The notes under the pieces: model-generated | Databases searched by the model: none | Seen by the model: the letters and a program-made list of their open reading frames with translations, nothing else | Told to the model about the DNA's origin: nothing | DNA from: Lumbricus rubellus | Taxonomy: Eukaryota; Annelida; Clitellata; Crassiclitellata; Lumbricidae | Length of the DNA stretch: 64,000 nucleotides | Assembly: GCA_945859605.1 (NCBI GenBank) | Contig: OX243815.1 | Coordinates: 47,058,576 to 47,122,575, forward strand | Reading direction: 5' to 3' | Part shown: in pieces, positions 53,745 through 63,913 of the stretch | Position numbering within the stretch: the stretch's first letter is position 1 | Layout: every line of letters begins with the position of its first letter | Translations under genes and position numbers: made by a program

Positions 53745-54410
53745 GTGGTTCAAAAAAAACTAAGCCAGATTGTTTTTCATGTATCTCTGATGCCTGATAA
53801 CATATCACGCTAAAATTTTCAAAATATTTAGAGAAGTGGACGAAGAATATGATTCCAAAATTTCAAGAAATAAAATTGAACGGATAAAAAGATATGAATC
53901 GCTCAACTTCATATGCCAAAATTGCAGTTTACAAGCAATTTTCTGCCAGATTCAGTAAAAAGTAAGCTAAACTGTGTTTCTTATATCTCCAAAGCCTGAT
54001 AATTAATCATACCCAAGTTTTCCAGATATTTAGAGGATTGAACCAAGAATAGCTTTCCAAAATATCATGTCATAAATTTGAACGGATAGAAAGATATGAA
54101 TATTTAAACATCAACTCCAGAAATTTCTGTTTTCAGCAAGTCTGGTATGGTGTTCATTCATTTCTCTCACATTATGGCCTCCAAACAGCCCAGATTTGAA
54201 TCCTGTCGACTATAAAGTGTGGAGCGTTATGCAAGACCGAGTCTACCAGATAACAATCCATGATATAAACGATCTGAAGCAACCAACGCTTGTTGGAAGT
54301 GTGGGAAGGCCTGGACCAGAGGATAATCGACGATGCTGTTGCGTAATGCATGGCGCAGCGCTTCCAGGCTTGCGTGCAAGCAGGAGGACATTTTGAGCAT
54401 CTTAATTAAT
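53745..54410 (+). pseudogene. mariner-like transposase remnant with tandem-duplicated flank
   Basis: At 54,174-54,290 a frame reads WPPNSPDLNPVDYKVW then VMQDRVYQ, the C-terminal catalytic block of mariner transposases. Upstream, two diverged tandem copies of about 190 bp (from about 53,762 and 53,950) share ATCTCTGATGCCTGATAA-like and TTGAACGGATAAAAAGATATG-like phrases. No full transposase remains. Confidence 0.7.
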
Positions 54411-54498
54411 TAAATAATAAAACCATACTGTTGGAATCATATCGTTAGTTCAATTCTCTACAAATATGTAAAATTTTAGAATAATTAATCCTCAGGCA

Positions 54499-55878
54499 TT
54501 AGAGATATAAGAAAACATTTGATTGAATCTGACAGAAAATTGCTAGACCTGGTAAATTATCTGATGGAATTGGGCTATGTTCATTTTTTACACGTTTTAA
54601 ATGTTCAACAAATTTAAGATCATAGTTAGTATTGCTACTCGTTTTGGCATACATTTGCGCTAATAGATTAGATTTGTCTAAATTATTTTCTGCAAGTAAT
54701 CCATTATAATTTAAGGTTGGGATAGAACTATACGATGTTATACCATTCATCCGTCGAGCCATGTCCCATACTTTACCCAATTTAGTTTGGTCAGTTAATT
54801 CAGAACAATAGTTTTCCCAACTAGCTTTTGCTTCTGATTTTAAGGTCACCTTTACTATTGCCTCTTGATGCTTAAATTCGATATAGTCTTTCAATTCTTT
54901 TGATTTTGTAGATTTGTTTCTAGCTTTATTTCTACTATAGATTACTTCGGAGCATTTGTTATTCCAAAAAGGGGTAGGTTTACGTTTCTTATTTAGTTGG
55001 TAACATTTATTGTTGGATTTATTTTTCTTACAAGGTAGAGTCTCATTAGCTAATAATGTAAGTGATTCTACAATATTTTTGAACGTTTCATTGTTATTTT
55101 CATCGATAAGACCTTCAGTCAAATAATATTGACTATTTGTCTTAAAAACTTTCCAATCGGCCTTCTTCAATTTCCACAATTGCATACTCATGTTTGGTTC
55201 CACTACAACCTCCTCATTTACAATTATATTACACAAATAGTGGTCTGAACCCATGCTATTATTAGAAACATAATGTTGACAATTTAATGCCAACTCCTTT
55301 GTCACAATAGACAGGTCTATAACTGAACGATTTTTTGAGTGTATAGCAGGTATTAATGTGGGTTGGCCAGTATTTAAGACAGTTAAACTTTTATCATTAA
55401 GAATTTCTTCTAAAATCTTACCTCTTTCTTTTGTGTTTGTGCAACCCCAGCTTTTGTTATGAGCATTCAGGTCTCCCAAAACAATGGCTCTTTTTAGGGG
55501 AAAGATTTTTTCAATTTCGACTTTATCTATTCTAATTCCTGGAGCAATATATGTATTTATGATATCTAAGTGACCAATTTCAGTTTTAATATTTATGCCT
55601 AAGATTTCAACATTTTCAATATAATTAATGTCTAATATTGTAAAACTAATACCAGTTTTAATTAGGATGGCTAATCCTCCCCGACTGTGTTTAGTATTAT
55701 CCTTTCTTACAACACTATAATTATCAAATTTAGGTGTTTGCAATTTTTCTTTTAAAAATGTTTCTTGCAAACATATTATATCTGGAGATATTCCTGTATT
55801 ACAAAGACAGTTTTTAAGCTGGTAAAGATTTGCCCTCAGGCCTCGCATGTTCCAATGTGCAATAATAAAAGCCATCAT
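54499..55878 (-). CDS. LINE ORF2 fragment: APE-type endonuclease
   Basis: This 459-residue frame begins at the double Met. The apurinic-type endonuclease fills residues 1 to about 215: HWNMRGLRAN, CLQETFL, RGGLAILIK, GDLNAHNKSWGC, SVIDLSIV and GSDHYLCNI, covering the metal and catalytic residues (Asn, Glu, Asp/Asn, Asp/His). The rest is the lysine-rich linker seen before the reverse transcriptase, with TPFWNNKCSEVIYSRNKARN. It ends in a short, unrelated-looking hydrophobic tail, and no RT follows. The endonuclease would nick target DNA, but the element cannot copy itself alone. Confidence 0.85.
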   Translation of the reverse strand: MMAFIIAHWNMRGLRANLYQLKNCLCNTGISPDIICLQETFLKEKLQTPKFDNYSVVRKDNTKHSRGGLAILIKTGISFTILDINYIENVEILGINIKTEIGHLDIINTYIAPGIRIDKVEIEKIFPLKRAIVLGDLNAHNKSWGCTNTKERGKILEEILNDKSLTVLNTGQPTLIPAIHSKNRSVIDLSIVTKELALNCQHYVSNNSMGSDHYLCNIIVNEEVVVEPNMSMQLWKLKKADWKVFKTNSQYYLTEGLIDENNNETFKNIVESLTLLANETLPCKKNKSNNKCYQLNKKRKPTPFWNNKCSEVIYSRNKARNKSTKSKELKDYIEFKHQEAIVKVTLKSEAKASWENYCSELTDQTKLGKVWDMARRMNGITSYSSIPTLNYNGLLAENNLDKSNLLAQMYAKTSSNTNYDLKFVEHLKRVKNEHSPIPSDNLPGLAIFCQIQSNVFLYL

Positions 55879-55905
55879 AAGGAAAATGAATAATTTTAAA
55901 CTTTT

Positions 55906-58068
55906 CTATTTGTTTGGCTTATTCCATCTGAACTGGATTTCACCTTCAAACAGGAACTCTGAGGCCCCCTTGCAAACACGATGTTTAGCCTCCATACTGG
56001 TTTTGGACTTATCGATAGCAGCCAAAACACCCAAAACGAAAGTCATCAGCTTACATGTTAGGTCATCATATTCTTCAATGTTAGTTTTATCTGTTTGTGC
56101 CACATTTATCGCCTTATAATTACTGTGGTCAAAAGTAAGGAATTCTTTTAAAGTTTGTGCAGGTGATTGGATTGGATTAGTGATTTCTGTCCTTTGTTCG
56201 ACAGAACCACCTTCTGTATTTATTTTGTTTCCACTGCTGCTTGGTGTATCTGCATCTAGATCTTGTTCTGTGTTTAAATCATGTGTTAAAGGGTCATTTC
56301 GTGTCAGATATCGCTTTGCAGCCTCTGCGTAAGACACCTTCTGCAAAGCCCTGATATGTAGAATTTCTTGAGTCTTCATGTACTCAGGACATCCTTTATA
56401 AGCAGCACTATGACTGCCATGGCAATTAGCACAATTCTTAATGTCCTGAGTTGGGCAATCATTATACAAATGACTCCCGCTGCAACGGCTACAAATGGAT
56501 ACACTTTTGCATTGATATTTAGTATGACCAAATTTCTGGCATTTGTCGCATCTTATAGGTTTCGGAATGTATTCATGTACTTTAAATCTCCTGCCAAAGG
56601 CTTGAATAAAAGGGGGTAAGTCTGTCCCCTGTGGAAAAGTAATTAGTGTTGCCTTACTGGTCTCAATATTTCCAATTGTTTTGAGCTCAATAGCTCCAAT
56701 GGCCTGGGCCAACTCAGACATGTTTTGCTCAGTTTCCTGTATTCCATACACCACCCCCTTTACAACAAAAGAAACCTCATGACGAGAAGGAGGTGTTGGC
56801 TTTGTTAAAGAGTATGGCAGTGTTACAGAGACACTGTTTCCACATAGGTTTGTTAAATTCAAAAGTCTATTTCTCTGCACTTCATTTTGTACAAGTATTC
56901 GCAAACCTTTATCTGTGCGGAACACCTTAATCGCCTCATCACCTGCCTGCTTAGTTAATTCTTTGAACAATTGGACAGGTTTAGTGCGAAAAAATTTATG
57001 CAACATGTTCGCCTCTCCAGTCACAAAGACCGTTCTAGACAAATTGTATCTAAATCTTTCCTCTTGTGCCTCCGTTCTAGGAGGACGGTTTTGGCTATAT
57101 TTTACAGGTATGGTGTTTGACCCCTGCTGCCTATCACTTACATTTCTATCCAGAGGTCTTATAACATTATTCATATCGGATCTATGGTCCAACATTGGTC
57201 TATGTTCTAACAAAGCATTACAATGATAATCGTGCATACCATTGGCGTTCAGTTCGTCCTGGTGTTTCAGTTTTTGTTCCTCCTTCAGTTCATCGGTCGG
57301 GGTCACATTATCTTCGGATACACAGGCATTCGAACTGTGTTGATGCTCCAATCCCTGCTCTTCCGACACGATCTCGTCTTGATGTTCCAATCCCTGCTCT
57401 TCCGACACGATCCCGTCTTGATGTTCCAATGCCTGCTCTTCCGTCAGGAACCCGTATTTGTTAGAAGTGTTTTTGTTGTCTGTTTCGCTGTTCGTAAAGT
57501 CTTCTGATGTCGTCTTAAATTTTTTCTTCGGGTTCGTAGATCTGCCTCTAGATTCATTGAATTCTTGTTGACGCTCGCTCCTTCGTGGTGAAGTCGATCT
57601 CAGAAAGTCTTCCTTCATTAAATTGGCTGATTTCGTATTTATAGAAGAAGTATGTCCAGTGATAATCTGCCCCCGTCGATATTCCAGCGATGCCGACTGA
57701 GACCGTTTTCTCGCCAACGTCTGAAAATACGATTCAAATCTGCTTTCTTCCGTGGCGTTCCCATTTTGTAGATTTCCTGGATATTTGGTCAAGTTCAAGA
57801 CATCGTCGTCCGAAAATTGTCCGTTATTTCTTTCATGTAATTCAGGCTGTGTATTTATCAATTGAGAGGATTTTTTTTGAATTTCCGTGATTTTTCCGTT
57901 TTCAGATTTGTTCACTTTCGGATTTTCATCCGACCTTTCCTCGACTGCGACACTGTTATTCATTGAATTTTCACTTAATTTCGATGAATTTGATGCAGTA
58001 TCGATTGACAGTTTTCGTTTATTTTTTCCCATTTTCGATATTCGTGATCTTAATTCAGATTTTCTCAA
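55906..58068 (-). CDS. LINE ORF1 protein with CCHC zinc knuckles
   Basis: This 720-residue gag-like protein is expected to bind element RNA. The N-terminal 220 residues are polar and low in complexity. A 13-residue unit (EEQGLEHQDEIVS-like) is repeated three times around residues 208-250. A folded domain spans about 340-500. Three cysteine-rich knuckles lie at about 505-562: CDKCQKFGHTKYQC, CSRCSGSHLYNDC and CANCHGSHSAAYKGC. Such gag-like ORF1 proteins occur in Jockey- and I-type elements. It is fully open, so insertion is fairly recent or the ORF is maintained. Confidence 0.85.
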   Translation of the reverse strand: MRKSELRSRISKMGKNKRKLSIDTASNSSKLSENSMNNSVAVEERSDENPKVNKSENGKITEIQKKSSQLINTQPELHERNNGQFSDDDVLNLTKYPGNLQNGNATEESRFESYFQTLARKRSQSASLEYRRGQIITGHTSSINTKSANLMKEDFLRSTSPRRSERQQEFNESRGRSTNPKKKFKTTSEDFTNSETDNKNTSNKYGFLTEEQALEHQDGIVSEEQGLEHQDEIVSEEQGLEHQHSSNACVSEDNVTPTDELKEEQKLKHQDELNANGMHDYHCNALLEHRPMLDHRSDMNNVIRPLDRNVSDRQQGSNTIPVKYSQNRPPRTEAQEERFRYNLSRTVFVTGEANMLHKFFRTKPVQLFKELTKQAGDEAIKVFRTDKGLRILVQNEVQRNRLLNLTNLCGNSVSVTLPYSLTKPTPPSRHEVSFVVKGVVYGIQETEQNMSELAQAIGAIELKTIGNIETSKATLITFPQGTDLPPFIQAFGRRFKVHEYIPKPIRCDKCQKFGHTKYQCKSVSICSRCSGSHLYNDCPTQDIKNCANCHGSHSAAYKGCPEYMKTQEILHIRALQKVSYAEAAKRYLTRNDPLTHDLNTEQDLDADTPSSSGNKINTEGGSVEQRTEITNPIQSPAQTLKEFLTFDHSNYKAINVAQTDKTNIEEYDDLTCKLMTFVLGVLAAIDKSKTSMEAKHRVCKGASEFLFEGEIQFRWNKPNK

Positions 58069-58119
58069 TGATTTCCAGTACTTTGTAAATGTTTATTTTT
58101 GCACCAGCGTGGCGCGAGA

Positions 58120-58870
58120 ATAATGTCAAAACAATCAGATTTTTCTACAGTTTTACGTACGTTGGATAAAGATAATCCCTCGGATGACGACGCAGTAACA
58201 AAAATCCGTAAAGTTGATAAGTTTTTGAAACATTTTCAACTTTATTACATACTAAAAACGATGAATTAACTCCAAAACTCGAAGCACGTGGCGTCATTCG
58301 CCACCTCACTTAAACACTTTTTCTCAAAATAATCAAAATAAGCCGCTCGGTATTTTATATTTAAATGAAAATTGGAAAGCTTCAAAGAGGTGTTTTTTCA
58401 GGTCATAATATTATATAATAATTATTCGCTGACTGTGCCGTCTGAATTCGTATCACTGCCTCCGTAGAAGGATTTTCTTCGAACTCAGGGAAATTTTCGA
58501 TCACCGCCTCTTCCCCCTTTTTCTGCACTACTCTTTCTAGTCCACTTCCTCCTCGTCCTCCTCCTCGTCGTCCTCCTTCTCCTCCGTTTTCTCTTATTTA
58601 TCTTCATCCTCTGTCTTTGTCGTCTTTCTCATCTCGTCGCTTATTGTATATTTTTTATATTATACATCGTAGATAAACAACAAATAACCGGCGGTTTTAG
58701 GAGACAATTGTTGTGATGTGGCTCTCAGTGAAACTCAGACATTAGACACAGATGTACTATACGTTGTTCTGAATGGTTTCCCTCTGTCGACGCCTTTGGT
58801 CGATGGAACGATCCAGGGTTCAACGCCATCTTTCGACAACAGAGTGCAATGCTTTTCACGCACTTACGAA
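58120..58870. other. LINE 5' flank, no gene; CTC-rich tract
   Basis: A TCC/CTC-rich tract lies at about 58,540-58,640. The 5' boundary of the LINE is not obvious. Confidence 0.4.
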
Positions 58871-59421
58871 TCTATCTATATAAATAAAAATGAAACTTTC
58901 CAGTAGTTCATGTTACAATCACGCCGAAACTTAAGCACCGATTGTTTTGAAAATTTACCAAAACCTTCCATTCCAATAGCACCGTGTCTTAAGATTTCTT
59001 TTCCAGAAAAAAACGCTATCTTTTCTACAAAAAGTGAACTTTGCAATACGTTCGTCCGCCATTTGAAAATTCAACCAAACGGCACGCTTGCAAAATTTCA
59101 GAATCGTTTTCACTCGGAACACAGCAGACGAAACATGAACGAGGTCGCGTGCTGTGACGTCATAAGCGAGAAAGCGGCCTTTAATCATTATTGGGCTCTA
59201 TCCGATGTCAGGAATGGACGGTGTGACGGAGGAAAGGAGCGGAGGGAGCGGGACGAATAGGGTGAGGACGAAGCGGAGGGTGAGGAAGAGGTGAACGTGG
59301 AGGGGGAAGGGGTGGGGAAAGGGGTGGGGAGGCGGAGGTGGAGGGGAGGGGAAGGGGAGTTAGAGGGGGGAGGGGAGAGGAGGTATTTTCTGCCACAGCA
59401 ATGCGTGGCTGGGTACAGCTA

Positions 59422-59423
<2 letters not shown>
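58871..59423. mobile_element. Helitron-like non-autonomous element
   Basis: It begins TCTATCTATATAAATAAAAATGAAACTT followed by a CGCCGAAACTTAAGCACCGATTG motif and ends GCGTGGCTGGGTACAGCTAGT, matching termini I know from invertebrate Helentron-type elements. No Rep/helicase is inside. It is followed directly by an (AT)n run. Confidence 0.65.
59222..59385. repeat. Guanine-rich purine tract
   Basis: About 160 bp almost free of pyrimidines on the plus strand, with many GGGG and GGAGG runs. It can form G-quadruplexes. Confidence 0.9.
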
Positions 59424-59455
<32 letters not shown>

Positions 59456-59475
59456 TATATATATATTATATAAAA
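59423..59475. repeat. (AT)n microsatellite
   Basis: Alternating AT with two interruptions. Confidence 0.95.
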
Positions 59476-59604
59476 GATTACTTTCTGACTAAAAGTCACA
59501 AAGGTTACGATGATGCGAAAAGGAGATAATAACAGAAGTAAACATCAGCGTTGGAGTAGGGAGAGCCTATGCAATATGCATTGTAGCCTTGGAGAGACTG
59601 AAAT

Positions 59605-59725
59605 AACAAACGAACGAACGAACGAATGAACGAACGAACGAGAGAATAAACAAATGAACGAATGATAGAATGAATGATTGAATAGATGAACCAATGAATG
59701 AATGATTGAATGAATGAATGATGAC
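59605..59725. repeat. (GAAC/GAAT)n microsatellite
   Basis: AACGAACGAACG changing to GAATGAATGA. Confidence 0.9.
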
Positions 59726-59934
59726 TATTTTAACATTCGTAACAATTTTATTTTTGATCATAGAACAAAATTTATACAACAAACTTGTTTCTCTTTAAAT
59801 GAGGTTCATTTTTGCCAATTTATATTTCTTGGTAGCTGTGACGGTTCTTGAGTTAATACTAAATGGCCTCGGCTACGAGCGGCGCAATAGAAATTACTAA
59901 TTACAGTATACTACATTACATAATGGTTTGTCGA

Positions 59935-59995
59935 GCAGGAGTCAGAAGAGTCCCCAAGTAATCTGCCTGAAGAGGCGCTATTGAAACTAATTTCT
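59935..59995 (+). repeat. LINE/SINE 3' tail remnant
   Basis: CAGGAGTCAGAAGAGTCCCC then CTGAAGAGGCGCTATTGAAA. Confidence 0.7.
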
Positions 59996-60339
59996 CATGA
60001 TCTTTTAAGCGAACGATTAAAATGTAGCGACATCTAGAACTGACACCGAATCGATATCGCAACACTTTATTACTTCTTCTCTTCTTCCATTACACGTAAA
60101 CGTAATTTTTTTAATACGCATGAAATTAACAATCAACGATACAAACATCAAAATCATGTTCAAAGTACATGTATGTCATGTGGCTACTGTAAAGCGCGAA
60201 ATTCATAAGACACCTTTTCTTTTGAGCACTAGCATACATTTATTCTTGCGTCTGAAACGTTTTTTTGAATCCATCAGAGCACAGTCTCACGTATGGCATA
60301 ATAATTATACTGGAGATAGAAAGTGGTGTATGTATATTG

Positions 60340-60600
60340 TACAGGGTGGCCAAAAATTAACCGGACCATTAGTTTTTGCAATTGCATCTGGGCTAGCTAG
60401 ACGGGATCATCATCATCATCATAAGGTTCGAATCCACACCATCCGCCAGCGTATCGAACACCAACATCGCAAACATCTCCTGCTTACTTTACAATAGAAA
60501 TTCTGAGCAAGTCGGAGTCTGTCCCAATGGATGATCAAGGAAGAGGGGCTTCGCAGTTGGACTGCAATACACAGCAGTTTAAAATTGCTGGTATCAGAAA
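60340..60600 (+). mobile_element. Decayed tRNA-SINE-like sequence
   Basis: AAGGTTCGAATCCACACC is a good B box, and CTGTCCCAATGGATGATCAAGGAAGAGGGG is the dispersed tail. The segment TACAGGGTGGCCAAAAATTA at about 60,340 resembles a mariner end. Confidence 0.5.
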
Positions 60601-60609
60601 CAACCCAAC

Positions 60610-61380
60610 TCATTCATTCGCCAAATAAGGTGTTGAGAGGAGAGGCATGACCAAATAATTATGGCTAACACAATGGAGGCAGAGGATTGACAAACATACA
60701 GGATTGAAGTTGAGAGAAAACTGCACCTTATATATTATTCTTTTCCATAACGATGTGGTGTGAGGCTTTTTTAAATTTACGTCCTGTTTCAAGAGCAATG
60801 CTACTCAACGTGCTCAGATCATGACAGTTTAACGACATCAGATTCTTACGACAACTGCAAGCCTTAGGACCTGTCACGGCAGTCGAAATTTCGCTCGTTT
60901 TCACGATTGATTCATTACAACTCCGTTGCATTTAGTCTGCAAAAATTGTTGTGTGGAAATTCGACACCTTTAAATGTAAGTAAGCGTACATATAAATATC
61001 ATGCGAATTAAACGCTATTATCTTTGAAGTCAGGGAAACCAAATGCCAACGAAATGTTCTCATTGTCGCGCTATGAATTTGCTTTATCACTGTTTGGTAT
61101 TTTTTATGTTATGCTTTATATATTGCCGTTAACGATCTTCAGTATTACATGACGACATAAAATGCTTGCTTTTGAGGTACAACAAATATTATTGTCTCCC
61201 TCCGAGTTTATCAAATGTTTTGACTGTCACCAAGCGAGTAAGATACAGGTCTTTTTGAGGACAAAACTCCTGTTAAATATCATTTAAATCATTTTCAGCT
61301 AAGACGCTTATGAAATATTCGTTGGCGACTTATAGCACAGAATCCATTGACTGGCGTTAGACTTTTTGAGTCGTCATTAA
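60610..61380. other. No gene seen
   Basis: Unassigned; one GACACCTTT word at 60,963. Confidence 0.4.
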
Positions 61381-61381
61381 A

Positions 61382-62179
61382 TTAACCCTCATCCGAACAA
61401 GCGAAAATCCAACTTAATTTGAACAAGGTGGGGTCTGGCTAGACCCCCCGTTTGAATGTAGGTTTTTCATAGGTAATAGTGTTTTTATATGCCAATTTTG
61501 TATGATGATATCAGATTGACTATAAACAACAACGAATCAGTTTCTATATGCAACATAAATTATTTTTATGATGAATTTTAAACTAGATGTTTAGTAACAT
61601 TAATTGCGACGGTTTGTCATACATGTTTGATCGACTCAATAACTGTCTATCTATAAAATTTGGAAAATCAAATAAAGAAATCATAATTGTAGTAAGATTA
61701 GTATTAAATGCTGTTATATTCTAAGCCAGTATGACTGTTTTCTATAAAGTATCTTTCAAATATGCCTTCACTTAAATTGTAAACATGTAGGGCTTTTGTA
61801 GGCCTATCATAGTCCACTAGCTGTTGTTGTCGGGTTTGTATGTCGAATGATGATGTCTCTCATCTCGGTGGTTAGGAAACTGTCAAAACTATCTTGAATA
61901 TTCTCAATGTGTCCTATTATTTTATTCCACATAATTTATTTTACCACATTGTGCAACAGAGGAGGTCTCCTGGCAGTGCATTAGACTGCCAAACATATAC
62001 GGATCATGACTTGTATTTCTCTCGGCTTTATCAGTATCAACAGTATCGTCATCGTTATCTCCACTCTCAGGACCAGTCTCATCATCATGTTCATCGTCAT
62101 CTTCAATTTCAACAATGTTTTCATCATAAGAAGGTTGTTCTTCAGGCATTGACATTTCTAGTACTCGACACGATCGCAT
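61382..62179 (-). pseudogene. piggyBac-like remnant (one end plus acidic N-terminus)
   Basis: TTAACCCTCATCCGAAC at 61,382 looks like a TTAA-flanked piggyBac end, with a subterminal palindrome GGGGTCTGGCTAGACCCC at 61,430-61,447. The minus frame at 61,922-62,179 (85 residues) is strongly acidic (VEIEDDDEHDDETGPESGD), like piggyBac transposase N-termini. The catalytic domain is missing. The second end was not found. Confidence 0.4.
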
Positions 62180-62407
62180 TCATTGTATGGTCATTACATT
62201 GAAAACAGTATCTTGCAGACTTGCACACAACTGTATGCTAATATTATTGGGATACACACTGTCAATAAGTTCCATCATTTCGGACTAAAATATTATAATT
62301 ATAGTTTAAACCGACTTATCAAAATAGGTTCGTAATATCCGTGAAGCAAACCCGTAAAGTTTGCAGATTGGAACCCTTTTTAACTGGTAAAGTTAATTGC
62401 TTATTAA

Positions 62408-62480
62408 GTGCTGTAATATGCCAACCAAATTTCTGTCCAGGGTAACGGCCTCTGTTGTCATAGACCCTTGTCAAATCGGA
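62408..62480 (-). repeat. Dispersed repeat copy (GAGGCCGTT family)
   Basis: ATGCCAACCAAATTTCTGTCC then AGGGTAACGGCCTCTGTTGTCATAG. Confidence 0.8.
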
Positions 62481-62489
62481 TCCACCACA

Positions 62490-63530
62490 TAGCAATAAAA
62501 CAATTTCCGTGAGTTTACTACTTTACTGCATCGATAATTATATACTGCCATTTTGCCGATATAAAAATTAAGACATTGCACAAATAAATATAAAATTATT
62601 TCATCTTGATAAAGGTGTTTGAGTAAATTTTCTGGTGTCGTGTAACTGGGTAGCCCAAACTCTAACGACTCTTTGTGACCGCCAGCTCCCGAGTTTTATA
62701 GTTGGATTGTGACTGTTTGAAAGATGTTGTGAGTGAGAAAGTGATGGTTGACATCGCTATCCTCCATTTTTTAGACTAAGAATATTTATAGGAATCAGTT
62801 AGGCTCATGGGCGTCCGAAGAAATTTTTGCAGGAGGGGCAAAACATATTTTTTTAACGGAAGTTTCAAAAATTTGTCAAAAAGCAAAGCAGAAAATTAAG
62901 AACAGGGGTATTTTTCACAGAGGTTTCTAAATGTAAATGTCTCAATTTCACTTTATGTATCGCTATAGTGACATTAGCACTTTAGTGTGAAGAAATTTGT
63001 GAAAAATCACAAAATGGTAGCTAAAAAAAGAAAAATTCAAATTTCCAGGGGGGGCATAATTAGGCTACCTAAGTTAAACGCCTTCTCGCGTACTGGACTG
63101 ATAATAGTGAAGATATCCGTGTTCTGCCTCACATGCGCCCCCTAGGCGTCTAAGCTGCAACGAGTGCATCGACGGAAGACTTGTTTTTGGAAGTATAAGA
63201 CGGTGATGTAGAGGACTGGTTGCTCGTCCATTTACGCCGAGGTTGAGAAAATGAGGTCGCTCTGTGCATCAATGCCTGTGTAGAGTACTGTGTCTGAAAT
63301 AATAATTGTTGGTTGCTGTTCAACGAACACTCCATTCATAACGAAGATGGTTTAGTGTCACCCCCTTTTTCTTAAGACTTGAGACTGGCAATGCAAGAAA
63401 GCGCTCTTAGGCGGTGCCAAGCTGAGTCCATCTATATTATACTTGGGAATAATAATATTTATAATAACTTCATTTATTGCTAAACAGACAAGTTCCTATT
63501 CTAACATCAACTCCGAAGAGTGATAATTGC
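62490..63530. other. No supported gene
   Basis: A 61-codon minus frame at 63,150-63,335 is serine/glutamine-rich and unrecognised. Confidence 0.35.
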
Positions 63531-63532
63531 TA

Positions 63533-63913
63533 CTATTGTACTTGGTCCTCGTCACCGGTGCCGTGAATAAAAGTTCCCCTAAACGCTATTGCGTTGTAGC
63601 GTTGTGTACAGATAGATAAGCGCTGAAACAGATGTGTAGACTCCTGAGGGTCACCCGTGGCGGTAGTCAGCCGACGACCTAGTTCCACAATGAACTCGCG
63701 ACCTGACATGTTAATAGGTCCCAATGTTTCTAATGTTTTCTGGATATTTATAAATTTTATAAAGATGCGTTTTATGACTCGCATTAGCTTCGTAAACAGG
63801 TTTTTTGTCGTTTTCAATTTTGAGGCTGGAGTCTTACTGGAAAATTGAGAATTACATTTATATATAAATATTTGTTCTAACAGTTTTAGAGGTGTGTAAA
63901 TAACCAAATGCAT
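63533..63913 (-). CDS. Unrecognised 126-residue frame, possible exon or transposon piece
   Basis: The N-terminal half is Lys/Ile/Phe-rich. The C-terminal half (MSGREFIVELGRRLTTATGD then STHLFQRLSICTQRYNAIAF) looks like a real helical protein with regular charged and hydrophobic spacing. I cannot name the family. A Met before SGREF would be a natural start if only the last 60 residues are coding. No neighbours support it. Confidence 0.3.
   Translation of the reverse strand: MHLVIYTPLKLLEQIFIYKCNSQFSSKTPASKLKTTKNLFTKLMRVIKRIFIKFINIQKTLETLGPINMSGREFIVELGRRLTTATGDPQESTHLFQRLSICTQRYNAIAFRGTFIHGTGDEDQVQ

Larger units (their letters stand above)
54499..58068 (-). mobile_element. Jockey-like LINE lacking reverse transcriptase
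   Basis: Minus-strand ORF1 (zinc knuckles) and ORF2 (endonuclease) are open and 27 bp apart, but ORF2 ends before the RT domain. Unlike the usual 5'-truncated copies, this one has lost its 3' part. A mariner remnant lies immediately beyond the break. Confidence 0.8.

Noticed and set aside
58122..58269. Short plus-strand frame beginning MSKQSDFSTVL
   Set aside because: Only 43 codons, no homology and next to a LINE end.
62808..63140. hAT-like element starting CATGGGCGTCC
   Set aside because: No matching inverted end or target duplication found.
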